DNA of 64,000 nt. It comes from an uncultured Lachnospiraceae bacterium. Its GTDB lineage: Bacteria; Bacillota; Clostridia; Lachnospirales; Lachnospiraceae. The notes beneath the pieces were generated by a model. It worked only from the letters and a program-made list of their open reading frames with translations. It was not told the origin of the DNA and did no database searches. Shown here in pieces: positions 8,549-17,259 of this stretch (position 1 is the stretch's first letter; each line of letters opens with the position of its first letter). The DNA lies in the NCBI GenBank assembly GCA_947626505.1, contig CANQSN010000003.1:1-64000 (forward strand). The letters run 5' to 3'. Made by a program: the position numbers and the translations under genes.

Positions 8549-9723
8549 CGCATTCTCCCTTCTATAATCTGCGCCACTTTACATGAAGCATTACCATCAT
8601 CAGCATGGTTATATGTCCTTGAAAAAGCATCATACTGCTTCTGCCAGTCCTCTTTATCATAGCTTAAAATTGCCTCGGTTAATTCTTCCGTAGTTCTAAC
8701 TACAGGTCCGGGGGCAGTCTTTAAAAAATCAAAATAAAATCCCCGCAAATTATCCCTGTAATTATCCAAATCATAAGCAAAAAAGAACATAGGTCTCTTT
8801 AGAAGACTGTAATCAAACATAACAGACGAATAATCTGTAATAAGTATATCTGATACAAGATACAGCTCAGAAATATCCTGCTGTTCATTAAACTCAAAAA
8901 TAAACTTATCATAAGAAGACCAATCCATATGGTCCTTGACCAGATAATGAAACTTTACAATTAAAACATACTCCTCCAACAGCTTCTTCTTCATTAAGTC
9001 ATAATTCATATCGCTTGTAAACTTGTAAAAGCTGTCATGGTAATACTGGTCGTCTCGCCATGTGGGCGCATAGAGTATAACCTTCTTATCTAACGGAAGG
9101 TTAAGCTTACGTTTAAGCTTATCTATATATTCTTTATTGTTGCCTGTGAACAAAATATCGTTTCTTGGATAACCAATCTCTAACATTTCTCCTTTAAATG
9201 CAAAACATCTTCTAAAGGTTTCTGTAGAAAATGCATTCTGGGAAATAAGATAATCCCAAGTCTTAGTATTAGCGGCAAACTCCTCATGGTATTTCTCAAT
9301 ATCACTCTTGCCGCCCATACTTAACACATTCATATCGAGCGCCAGCTTCTTAAGAGGAGTGCCATGCCATGTCTGAATATAGGTATTACCCTCTCTCTTA
9401 ATAAGCCATGCCGGCATTCTGCTGTCAGACACCCAAACCCTTGCAACCGACATATAATATAAGTATTTGAAATGTGTCCTTTTCACCTTGACAGCCTTTC
9501 CCGGAATAACAGTATCCAGATTTTCAAGCGACCAGACCATTTTGTATCTTTTGTCCAGCCCTCTTGAAACCATATATTCATATATGGAACGTACATTACC
9601 GCTGTAATTTCTTCCCACGTTGGACTCCCATACAATTACATTACCGGAAACAGGCATTACCTTTGTTAATATAAAGTACCACACCAATGCAAGCTTACGA
9701 AGACATTTTTTAATTGCTTTCAT
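8545..9723 (-). CDS. CDP-glycerol glycerophosphotransferase family protein
   Basis: 392 residues. The family PF04464 signature is complete: TWHGTPLKK near residue 118, GYPRNDIL near 183, LYAPTWRDD near 213, and ITDYSSVMFDYSLLKRP near 297. The N-terminal 25 residues are hydrophobic and basic, fitting a peripheral membrane enzyme. HGTP and the downstream RP-D-DYSS block are the same set found in the C-terminal half of the 759-residue protein at the start of the cluster, so the three are paralogous. It lies 26 bases downstream of the tagD gene, whose product makes the CDP-glycerol donor. The GGAGG site is about 12 bases from the ATG, slightly long. Confidence 0.88.
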   Translation of the reverse strand: MKAIKKCLRKLALVWYFILTKVMPVSGNVIVWESNVGRNYSGNVRSIYEYMVSRGLDKRYKMVWSLENLDTVIPGKAVKVKRTHFKYLYYMSVARVWVSDSRMPAWLIKREGNTYIQTWHGTPLKKLALDMNVLSMGGKSDIEKYHEEFAANTKTWDYLISQNAFSTETFRRCFAFKGEMLEIGYPRNDILFTGNNKEYIDKLKRKLNLPLDKKVILYAPTWRDDQYYHDSFYKFTSDMNYDLMKKKLLEEYVLIVKFHYLVKDHMDWSSYDKFIFEFNEQQDISELYLVSDILITDYSSVMFDYSLLKRPMFFFAYDLDNYRDNLRGFYFDFLKTAPGPVVRTTEELTEAILSYDKEDWQKQYDAFSRTYNHADDGNASCKVAQIIEGRMR

Positions 9724-9749
9724 ATAAGTTTATGTCCTCCGAAAATCTG

Positions 9750-10151
9750 TTATTGCTCTTTATTTTTAGCCATTAAATCACCCTTAATCTTAGTTGTGGA
9801 AATGCCCTCTGTACGCGGAAGATAAACAACCTCACAGTAATCTTTAAGAAAATCAAACTTGCCTTCCCAATCATGTCCCATTACAAACACATCGATATTA
9901 TTGTCCTGAACATCCGATATCTTCTGCTCCCAAGTATACTCAGGAATTACTTCATCTACATACTTTATCGCTTCCAAAATCTGCTTGCGGTCCTCATAAG
10001 AATAATACGCTTTTTTCCCTTTCAATTCGTTAAATTCATCAGACGACAATACAACCAGCAAATAGTCTCCAAGCTCCTTTGCCCGTCTCAAAAGATTAAT
10101 ATGCCCTACATGCAGCAGGTCATAGGTTCCATAAGTAATTACTTTTTTCAT
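9750..10151 (-). CDS. tagD: Glycerol-3-phosphate cytidylyltransferase
   Basis: 133 residues, close to the ~129 of Bacillus TagD. The nucleotidyltransferase motif GTYDLLHVGHINLLRRAK (HxGH at about residue 14-17) and the C-terminal TEGISTTKIKGDL segment (ISSTxI in the family) are intact, as is the central GHDWEGKFDFLK. The enzyme makes CDP-glycerol from CTP and sn-glycerol 3-phosphate, the activated donor for poly(glycerol phosphate) synthesis. AGGAGG precedes the ATG. Placement between the exporter genes and two glycerophosphotransferase genes confirms the pathway. Confidence 0.95.
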   Translation of the reverse strand: MKKVITYGTYDLLHVGHINLLRRAKELGDYLLVVLSSDEFNELKGKKAYYSYEDRKQILEAIKYVDEVIPEYTWEQKISDVQDNNIDVFVMGHDWEGKFDFLKDYCEVVYLPRTEGISTTKIKGDLMAKNKEQ

Positions 10152-10177
10152 TTTACAAATTCCTCCTACGTCGTTTA

Positions 10178-11092
10178 TTACTTATTTTCATTGACATACT
10201 CTGCCATAATCTCTTTTCTGATTTCTTGCTCTAACTCTTTTCTGATAGTAACCCTAAGTCTTTCCTCCGTTTCCTTCTCAATCGTCTCTCTAAGCTCCTT
10301 CTCTACATTCTGACGTATTCTTTCTCTCATCTTCATCCGCTTAGTAGGCTTTCCGCCTCTTATAATACTGACATACTCGTCTGCAACAGCGTCAATATCT
10401 CCAAATCTTTTAACCTCGCCATGGTCAAGAATAATCGCCTTATTACATATCCTTCTAACCTGCTTTACGGAATGCGATACAAATAATACCGTAACTCCCT
10501 TATCAAACATTCCCTGAAGCTTAGCCTCGCTTTTCTTTCTAAATGCAGCGTCTCCTACCGCAAGCACTTCGTCCAAAATCAAAATCTCAGGCTCCACAAC
10601 CGTTGCGATAGAAAAACCGAGTCTTGCCTTCATTCCTGAAGAATAATTCTTAATAGGAACGTCTATAAACTCCCCTAATTCTGAAAATTCCACAATCTCG
10701 TCATACTTTTCATCAATAAACTCCTTTGTATATCCCAGCACAGCGCCATATAAATAAATATTCTCGGCGCCGGTATACTGCTTGTCAAAGCCCGCCCCCA
10801 GCTCTAAAAGCGGTACAATCTTCCCCCTGGTTACAATGCTGCCCTCAGTAGGCTTTAAAACTCCCGCAATGACCTTAAGCAGAGTGCTTTTGCCGGCTCC
10901 ATTTGTTCCCAGTATCCCTAAACGGTCTCCCTGCTGCAATTTAAAGGAAACATCCTTTAACGCCCAATATTCATTATATGAAATCTGCCCCTTTAAAGAC
11001 TTAATAAAATATTCCTTTAAATTGTCCACCTTTTCGGTGCTGAGATTGAATTTCATGGATACATGATCCACCTTTAATACCGGTTTAGCCAT
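10178..11092 (-). CDS. tagH: Polysaccharide/teichoic acid export ABC transporter, ATP-binding subunit (TagH/Wzt-like)
   Basis: 304 residues. Walker A GTNGAGKST near residue 63, signature YSSGMKARLGFS near 151, Walker B EILILDEVLAVGD near 172, and the switch His in VSHSVKQ near 206. The N-terminal sequence with WALKDVSFKL is typical of the TagH/Wzt/RfbB group. After the ABC domain (about 245) comes an extension of about 60 residues made of charged repeats (MRERIRQNVEKELRETIEKE..., mostly Arg, Glu, Lys), predicted helical, in place of the longer C-terminal domains of TagH or Wzt. Paired with the permease gene 17 bases upstream; together they would export the glycerophosphate polymer across the membrane. 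Confidence 0.92.
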   Translation of the reverse strand: MAKPVLKVDHVSMKFNLSTEKVDNLKEYFIKSLKGQISYNEYWALKDVSFKLQQGDRLGILGTNGAGKSTLLKVIAGVLKPTEGSIVTRGKIVPLLELGAGFDKQYTGAENIYLYGAVLGYTKEFIDEKYDEIVEFSELGEFIDVPIKNYSSGMKARLGFSIATVVEPEILILDEVLAVGDAAFRKKSEAKLQGMFDKGVTVLFVSHSVKQVRRICNKAIILDHGEVKRFGDIDAVADEYVSIIRGGKPTKRMKMRERIRQNVEKELRETIEKETEERLRVTIRKELEQEIRKEIMAEYVNENK

Positions 11093-11109
11093 AAAACTCC
11101 CTCACATTT

Positions 11110-11892
11110 CTATATATATAAGATAAATTTGTCTTGTTTCTTTATAAACAAAGCTACTCCAATTATAAAGCTTACTACTGAAAACAAAAATGCATATAGC
11201 AGCAATCCCCAGTGGATAGTATCTCCAAATATTCCATTACGGAATACAGTTATACAACAATACAATGGATTAAGATTAAAAATAAATTCCTTTGCAGCGT
11301 CTCCCTTAACTACATCCTCTACATGATAGAAAATAGCTGATGAATACATAATCAGCATTGTCGCCACACCCCAGAGATACTCTAAATCCCTGAAAAATAC
11401 GTTCAGGGTAGATAAAATCATACCAACTCCTATTGTCATAATACCTACAATAATCAATGGTAAAACGCATACCAGTACCTTGTATGTTGGAAACACTCCC
11501 AAAAACAAACTTACAAGTATAAGTATAATAAGTGATATTAAAAATATGGCATAATTATAAATAACTGTTGATAACGGATACATATATTTGGGAACATATA
11601 CCTTTTTAATCATTCCGGCATTTGCTCTTATTGACTTCATTGCAGCGGTAGTCCCACTGGAAAAAAAGCTGTATAAAAGCCTTCCGGATAAAATATAAAC
11701 CGGATAAGAACTGTTGCCGCGGTTCAAAAGATTGCCAAATATAACCGTAAGTACAATAGTAGTAAGCAACGGTTCAATTAATGTCCATAAAATACCAAGA
11801 TACGACCTTCGGTATTTTAATTTGATACCCTTTTTTACCAGCTCCATCAACAGAAACCGATATTTCATAAAATTTTGTATGAATACACGCAT
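11110..11892 (-). CDS. tagG: Polysaccharide/teichoic acid export ABC transporter, permease subunit (TagG/Wzm-like)
   Basis: 260 residues with six predicted membrane segments and the ABC-2 polysaccharide-exporter landmarks: a basic start followed by KLKYRRSYLGILWTLIEPL near residue 24 (the family's 'RY..S.LG..W....P' element) and FNLNPLYCCITVFRN near 205. It forms the membrane channel partner of the ATPase encoded next. A GGGAG site lies eight bases ahead of the ATG and a good sigma-A promoter is found in the 113-base gap upstream, so the exporter, tagD and two transferases can be transcribed separately from the larger operon. Confidence 0.92.
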   Translation of the reverse strand: MRVFIQNFMKYRFLLMELVKKGIKLKYRRSYLGILWTLIEPLLTTIVLTVIFGNLLNRGNSSYPVYILSGRLLYSFFSSGTTAAMKSIRANAGMIKKVYVPKYMYPLSTVIYNYAIFLISLIILILVSLFLGVFPTYKVLVCVLPLIIVGIMTIGVGMILSTLNVFFRDLEYLWGVATMLIMYSSAIFYHVEDVVKGDAAKEFIFNLNPLYCCITVFRNGIFGDTIHWGLLLYAFLFSVVSFIIGVALFIKKQDKFILYI

Positions 11893-11941
11893 AGCCTGCT
11901 CCCATTCACAATAACTAAAACTCTAAATTACTTTACAAAAC

Positions 11942-11970
11942 ATAATATCACACAATATCTTCAATGTAAA
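11942..11970 (-). promoter_or_regulatory. Predicted sigma-A promoter of the tagG-tagH-tagD operon
   Basis: TTTACA (11965-11970) and TATTAT (11942-11947) on the minus strand with a 17-base spacer, about 50 bases ahead of the permease start. It would allow the exporter part to be expressed independently of the upstream genes. Confidence 0.5.
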
Positions 11971-12005
11971 CTTAACAGCCAAAGTTTTACATATACGAAA
12001 TTGTA

Positions 12006-14285
12006 TCACACCTCTTTTTCTGCATCCTCATAAGCAAATACATCCGCCATTTCCACAAACATTTTACGCGCAAGCATTTCTGCGCTTCTGCCTGAGCCGG
12101 CGCAATACTTTGCAAAAAATGCGTCATACGCCTCTTTGTAATCAACCTTAGTCTTACTTTCATTTTTCATATAATCAATGATTTCCTGAGTAGTGCGGCA
12201 TACCGGCCCCGGCAGCTTCTTCTCGTTCCAATCAAAATAAAAATGCTCCTTGTGCTTCTCAAATTCCTCAAAATCATAAAAATAAAAATAAATCGGCCTT
12301 CTTAAACATGCATAATCAAACACCATTGAGGAGTAATCGGTAATCATAACATCGGATACCATCATCAACTCCTGTACATCATCATAAAAGCTGAAATCAT
12401 ATATAAAGCCTTCCAATGCCTGATCCAGTATTATTTTGCCCGTAATATAATCGTGGATTCTGATAAGTACAATATACTCGTCGCCAAGCTGTTCCTTCAT
12501 ACGATGAAGCCCAAGCTGCATCTTATAATAGCCCTCAACATCCGTTTCCTCATCCTCTCTCCACACAGGCGCATATAAAATCGTCTTTTTATCATCAGGC
12601 AGTCCCATGCTTTTCTTTAAACGCGCCTTCTCCTTAGAAGCGTCCGGCCTCATTAAATAGTCGTTTCTAGGTCTTCCAATCTGAAGAATCTGATTTACCT
12701 TTACCCCAAGTCCGGACTGATAGCACGCAGACGAGTACGTGTTACTGCTGATTACTGCATCCCACTGCTCTACCTGAGCCTTTAATCCTCGGCGCAAGGC
12801 GCCATCCACTGTATTAAAAGCCTGCTTATCCAAAAACAGTTTCTCCATCGGGGTATTAAGCCATGTGGAAATATATACCTGTTCTGTAGATTTGTACCAC
12901 CAAATAGGCTGTCTGGTATCCTTTATCCAATATTTTGCCCTTAATATGTAATAAAAATAACGTAAACTAAAAAGTTTTACAATTATTCTCTGACCTTCGA
13001 TGCGCTTTGCTAATTCCTTGTCATTGGCAACCCATACGCACCTGTATTCTCCGGGATAATTATCCTGTAAATACTTATATATGTATTTTACATCGCCATA
13101 ATACCGCTGTCCTCTTGCGCTTTCAAAAACTATATAGCGCTCCAGAATATCCATGTTGCCAAACATTTTCTCCGCCAAATAACGCAAAAAATTGCTTTTG
13201 CGCTGAAACAGATTCTCGCGCTTCTTACGCTTAATAAATGTTCCCATATATGCAATTGAACGTTTCATATCCCCATCGTGTAAAAGCTTCAAATGCTTTC
13301 TCTCCGCTCCGGAAAAACTGTTCACTACTCGCTTATCCACACGCTTCATCTGGTTTGCAAAAACCCTGTATAATGATGAAGCAAATTCCTGATCTTTGCT
13401 TTTACTTATCAAGCGGATTGCCACATTTACATAGCGGCTGCACATTGTCTCCTGAACTAACAGCATCATTTCAAGATTGCTTATACAATAGCTGTACGCC
13501 CTGTCATAACAGCGCATATAATCCTGCAAGCGCTGTTGCCAATTATAGCCTGCTTCATGAGAATACCTAAAGGTTCCCGACCTTCTGATATAACCGCCCT
13601 CCTCCACAGCCAGCGATTCCTCTGCATATATAAGCGCCTTACATATAAAAGGCGCATCCGGATATAATATAATATTTGAATCAAATATTATATCATTTTC
13701 TTTAAGAAAGCTTTTATGGAAAACACACCCAAGCACTGTAAAATCCTCTAAATCGTCTCTAAGCTCTACCATATATTGCAGGGCAGTCCTGTCATATACA
13801 GCCAACGCCTGGTCGATTGCAGGCCTCTTAGACAGCCTGTCTGTATCTGTCTCATATAAAAGCTCAACCTCCTCCTCATATTCTTCATGATAACCGCTAA
13901 GCAACGGATGCAGAGGCTTAACTCTTGTATACACCATAGGCACCGGCAGATTAGGCACAGCCTCTAATAGGGCGCGCAGCGTACCTGCCTCAAGCATGTC
14001 CTCCGGATCAACAAAAGTAATGTATTCGCCCTTCGCCTTAGACATACCAAAATTCCTTGCCGCCGCCAGACCATGTTCCTCGGTACATTCTACCTGATTT
14101 ATTGGATACTTGGCAGCATAAACCTTCGCATATTCCATTATTTGTTCATTTACTTTATCAGATGGAAAATCCCTTACAATCAGAACATCAAAATTATGTA
14201 TATCCTGATTCGCTATACTTTCCAAACATTCCTCTAAATACTTTGTTTCCTTTAACAGTGGAATAATCACCGTTAATTTACTCAT
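12006..14285 (-). CDS. Bifunctional glycosyltransferase (GT2) / CDP-glycerol glycerophosphotransferase
   Basis: 759 residues. Residues 1 to about 230 form a GT-A family 2 glycosyltransferase: KLTVIIPLLKETKYLEECLESI at the start, ARNFGMSKAKGEYITFVDPEDML (DxD-like DPED) near 88. Residues about 370-740 form a PF04464 domain: LNTPMEKL in place of the usual HGTP-KK motif near 475, GRPRNDYL near 540, LYAPVWREDEE near 572 and ITDYSSMVFDYACLRRP near 662. The HGT histidine is absent (STWLNTPMEK), so the transferase half may be altered in activity. Two-domain enzymes of this type build glycosylated glycerophosphate polymers. The ribosome site is weak. It follows the HPr gene by 26 bases. Confidence 0.85.
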   Translation of the reverse strand: MSKLTVIIPLLKETKYLEECLESIANQDIHNFDVLIVRDFPSDKVNEQIMEYAKVYAAKYPINQVECTEEHGLAAARNFGMSKAKGEYITFVDPEDMLEAGTLRALLEAVPNLPVPMVYTRVKPLHPLLSGYHEEYEEEVELLYETDTDRLSKRPAIDQALAVYDRTALQYMVELRDDLEDFTVLGCVFHKSFLKENDIIFDSNIILYPDAPFICKALIYAEESLAVEEGGYIRRSGTFRYSHEAGYNWQQRLQDYMRCYDRAYSYCISNLEMMLLVQETMCSRYVNVAIRLISKSKDQEFASSLYRVFANQMKRVDKRVVNSFSGAERKHLKLLHDGDMKRSIAYMGTFIKRKKRENLFQRKSNFLRYLAEKMFGNMDILERYIVFESARGQRYYGDVKYIYKYLQDNYPGEYRCVWVANDKELAKRIEGQRIIVKLFSLRYFYYILRAKYWIKDTRQPIWWYKSTEQVYISTWLNTPMEKLFLDKQAFNTVDGALRRGLKAQVEQWDAVISSNTYSSACYQSGLGVKVNQILQIGRPRNDYLMRPDASKEKARLKKSMGLPDDKKTILYAPVWREDEETDVEGYYKMQLGLHRMKEQLGDEYIVLIRIHDYITGKIILDQALEGFIYDFSFYDDVQELMMVSDVMITDYSSMVFDYACLRRPIYFYFYDFEEFEKHKEHFYFDWNEKKLPGPVCRTTQEIIDYMKNESKTKVDYKEAYDAFFAKYCAGSGRSAEMLARKMFVEMADVFAYEDAEKEV

Positions 14286-14311
14286 AATAATTCACACACT
14301 TTCTTTATCAT

Positions 14312-14587
14312 TTAGTTCCCTTTGGGTACATCCATGTCTCTGTCTATCAACGCAGAAATCTCCTCCATTGCCGACTCCTCGTCTACTCCATCACAGGTTA
14401 TTGTTATAGAATCCCCCTGCTTAACCATTGCAGCCAACAAGCTCAAAACACTCTTTGCATCTGCATGGCTGTCTCCGCGGGAAAATGTAATACTACAGTC
14501 ATACTTAACTGCGGCCTTGCAAAGATTTGTAGCCGGACGTAAATGCAGCCCATTTTGGTCTGTTACTTTAATCACTTTTGTGAGCAC
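14312..14587 (-). CDS. ptsH: HPr-family phosphocarrier protein
   Basis: 91 residues from a GTG start at 14587, chosen because GAGG lies eight bases upstream and because it puts the two regulatory residues at their exact canonical numbers: His15 in NGLHLRPA and Ser46 in DAKSVLSLL. A longer ATG start six codons upstream lacks a well-spaced site. HPr carries phosphate from enzyme I (His15) to sugar-specific EII proteins; Ser46 is the target of HPr kinase/phosphatase in Firmicutes, feeding carbon catabolite control. The Leu after His15 (LHLR rather than LHAR) and KSVLSLLA rather than KSIMGVM mark it as a divergent copy, so it may be a regulatory HPr. It sits between glmM and an envelope polymer gene, 50 bases behind glmM. 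Confidence 0.88.
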   Translation of the reverse strand: MLTKVIKVTDQNGLHLRPATNLCKAAVKYDCSITFSRGDSHADAKSVLSLLAAMVKQGDSITITCDGVDEESAMEEISALIDRDMDVPKGN

Positions 14588-14655
14588 ATCCATTCCCTCT
14601 TTCATCTATCTTACATATAATGATGTACTTTATTCTATTCCAAATAGCTTATAAC

Positions 14656-16005
14656 TTATGACAAACGCTCCATAATAAAATCCGCCAGCTTGTTAGCCTC
14701 CTTCTCCAACTCCTCTTTATCCTGTCCCTCAATCATAACGCGGACTAAAGGCTCTGTCCCGCTGGGACGGATTAACACTCTGCCCTTTCCGTCAAAGCGC
14801 TCCTCAAGCTCTGCAATAGCCTTTTGAATCTCTTCATCCTCCATATATTTATTCTTTTTCTTGTTAGACACCTTTGCATTTACTAATACCTGCGGAAGTA
14901 CCTTTACCACAGAAGCAAGCTCTGATAACGGTTTCTTTTTATTAACCATAACGTCAAGCAAATGCATAGCTGACAAAAGCCCGTCTCCCGTAGTATTCTC
15001 ATCAAGAAAAATGATATGTCCCGACTGCTCGCCGCCAAGCGAATATCCCTTTTCCCTCATGCATTCCAAAACATAGCGGTCCCCTACTACTGTCTGCTCA
15101 ATGTTAAGATTCTGTTTATCCGCCATAATATAAAAACCAAGATTACTCATAACAGTAGCCACAATAGTGTCCTTCTTAAGCTGCCCCTTCTCTCTCATAT
15201 ACAAACCGCAGATTGCCATCAATTGGTCGCCATCCACTACGTTCCCCTTCTCGTCCACTGCTAAAAGCCTGTCCGCATCACCGTCAAATGCCAGTCCTAC
15301 CTGAGCGTTATTTGCCAGAACAGCTTTTTTAAGCGAGCTTAAATGAGTAGAGCCGCAGTCTTTATTTATATTTGTGCCATCCGGCTCATTATGCAGCACA
15401 ACTAAATCTGCTCCCAAACGTTCTAAGGCTTTTGGCGATGTATAAAATGCAGCCCCATTAGCGCAATCTATAACAATCTTCATTCCTGAAAGATCTATAG
15501 GCACGCTTCCGGTAATAAAATTAATATATTTTTCTTTTGCCTCAAAATCGTATGTCAGCTCTCCAACACCGTATCCTGTCGGTCTTGCAACCTCCTCTAA
15601 ATCATTTCGTATAATCTCCTCCATACGGTCTTCCATCTCATCTGACAGCTTAAATCCATCTCCGTTAAAGAACTTTATACCATTAAATTCAGATGGGTTA
15701 TGCGAGGCAGAAATAACCACTCCCGCATCAGCCTTCATCTGTCTTGCCAGATACGCTACTGCCGGAGTAGGAATTACCCCAAGGTAAACTGCATCTGCAC
15801 CGGCAGAACAAATACCTGCCATAAGCGCCATTGCCAGCATATCTCCTGATTTCCTTGTATCACATCCTACAATAATCTTAGGCTTATGGTGTTTGTTCTC
15901 TGTAAGCACATGGGCTCCAACCTGTCCAAGCTTTGTAGCCAGCTCAACTGTAAGCTCTTTGTTTGCCACTCCTCTTACACCATCTGTTCCAAATAATCGG
16001 CTCAT
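14656..16005 (-). CDS. glmM: Phosphoglucosamine mutase
   Basis: 449 residues, the normal length. The phosphoserine loop ISASHNPSEFNG puts the catalytic serine at residue 101; the magnesium loop DGDADR is at 241-246; the sugar-binding GGEQSGHII near 325 and the phosphate-binding RPSGTEPLVRVMIEG near 415 are intact. It converts glucosamine 6-phosphate to glucosamine 1-phosphate for UDP-GlcNAc, feeding peptidoglycan and other envelope polymers. AAAGGAG site. It lies 21 bases behind cdaR, the standard cdaA-cdaR-glmM order of Firmicutes, where GlmM also binds and restrains CdaA. Confidence 0.97.
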   Translation of the reverse strand: MSRLFGTDGVRGVANKELTVELATKLGQVGAHVLTENKHHKPKIIVGCDTRKSGDMLAMALMAGICSAGADAVYLGVIPTPAVAYLARQMKADAGVVISASHNPSEFNGIKFFNGDGFKLSDEMEDRMEEIIRNDLEEVARPTGYGVGELTYDFEAKEKYINFITGSVPIDLSGMKIVIDCANGAAFYTSPKALERLGADLVVLHNEPDGTNINKDCGSTHLSSLKKAVLANNAQVGLAFDGDADRLLAVDEKGNVVDGDQLMAICGLYMREKGQLKKDTIVATVMSNLGFYIMADKQNLNIEQTVVGDRYVLECMREKGYSLGGEQSGHIIFLDENTTGDGLLSAMHLLDVMVNKKKPLSELASVVKVLPQVLVNAKVSNKKKNKYMEDEEIQKAIAELEERFDGKGRVLIRPSGTEPLVRVMIEGQDKEELEKEANKLADFIMERLS

Positions 16006-16026
16006 AAAACTCTCCTTTCAATGCTG

Positions 16027-17259
16027 TTAATTGGAATTCTTTCCAACCCTTAGCTTCACCTTTCCATCAACAGTTGCACTAACTCCTTCCACCTCTGCCA
16101 GTACTATATCGCAAACATAGCTTCCCATGGAATAACCCGACACCTCCACCATCGGATTAAAATCTACAGCAGTCAGACTGTCAAGCTTACTTCTGAAGCC
16201 TCTCAAAGTAACTTTTATCTTTGTATTCCTGTCAATCAAATAACTGTATTTGGGCGTTCCTCCGGCAATGTCAATCTGGTCGGCGTTTATTGTAATAGTT
16301 CTTGTGGTAATCTGTCCCACTTTAGCAGTAACCATAATCTGCTGCTCCGGTTCAGTAAGCACCACGCCCTCCGGAACATAGTCCTCCACAGCAAACGACT
16401 GCTCATAGTCGCTGCTAAGTCCGGTAATATCCACATCTGGAATTGTAAGCTCTTTAATAGAAGCTAATACCTCGTCTGTTCCGGCAATTGTAATACTTTG
16501 GGGCTCATAATTCAAGCTCTCTAAACTGTAGCCCAGCGCCGGCTGACCTTTAGCAGTTACATTTACTGATATTTCCTTTGTTTTTAACACCTGAACTGTA
16601 ACCTCGGCCCTTTTTGAATCTGAATGCAGTCTGGTCTTATCAAGCTCGTCGCCGTCCCCGTCAAAATACGATAATACGCATTTGTCAGAAACCTCTCGGC
16701 TGGCATGTTTTACATTGATAAATGCGCTTACCTTGTCAATCTTTCTGACTAAGCTCTTAGGTCCTGTAACCTCTACAATATTAGGAGTTACCACCTTTTG
16801 TCCCAAAGCATAACCGTAAGCCACATCTCCCTCCGTCACAATATTTATCGGGAAGCTTTCAGTTGCTTCATCCTCCAAAGCCACGCACAATGTATTGGAA
16901 TTTCTGTAAATCTCTATGTCAAGATTGTTATTCTTCGGGTAAATCTCCACAGGAACCGAATAAACTTCAGACATATGGGACAAATCCGCCACTACATTGA
17001 AATCCTTCGCTCTAAGGTTATCAAGCGCACTTCTTCTGCCCTTCACAGTAAACGTTGCGGTCTCCCCGCTCTTAATCTCATATACCTTACCGATAGAATC
17101 CAGCACCTGCTCGTTTGTCACCTTTACCTCGACATCCCTGAATTGTTTTGTTGACACAGGATTCTCTATATTTGCAACAACCAGCCACAAAAGTATAGCT
17201 AACAGCAGGGAAAGCAACTTAAGGCCCGGATTATTTAGAAGCATCTTCTTTAATTTCAC
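16027..17259 (-). CDS. cdaR: CdaR-like regulator of diadenylate cyclase (YbbR-domain protein)
   Basis: 410 residues. One N-terminal membrane anchor (about residues 12-30, LKLLSLLLAILLWLVVANIENP, the classic YbbR start) followed by four YbbR repeats of about 80-90 residues facing outward. The start is a GTG that overlaps the end of cdaA by 29 bases, with AAAGGG as ribosome site; an internal ATG five codons later is less well supported. In Bacillus and Listeria CdaR binds the membrane part of CdaA and tunes c-di-AMP production. Confidence 0.93.
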   Translation of the reverse strand: MKLKKMLLNNPGLKLLSLLLAILLWLVVANIENPVSTKQFRDVEVKVTNEQVLDSIGKVYEIKSGETATFTVKGRRSALDNLRAKDFNVVADLSHMSEVYSVPVEIYPKNNNLDIEIYRNSNTLCVALEDEATESFPINIVTEGDVAYGYALGQKVVTPNIVEVTGPKSLVRKIDKVSAFINVKHASREVSDKCVLSYFDGDGDELDKTRLHSDSKRAEVTVQVLKTKEISVNVTAKGQPALGYSLESLNYEPQSITIAGTDEVLASIKELTIPDVDITGLSSDYEQSFAVEDYVPEGVVLTEPEQQIMVTAKVGQITTRTITINADQIDIAGGTPKYSYLIDRNTKIKVTLRGFRSKLDSLTAVDFNPMVEVSGYSMGSYVCDIVLAEVEGVSATVDGKVKLRVGKNSN

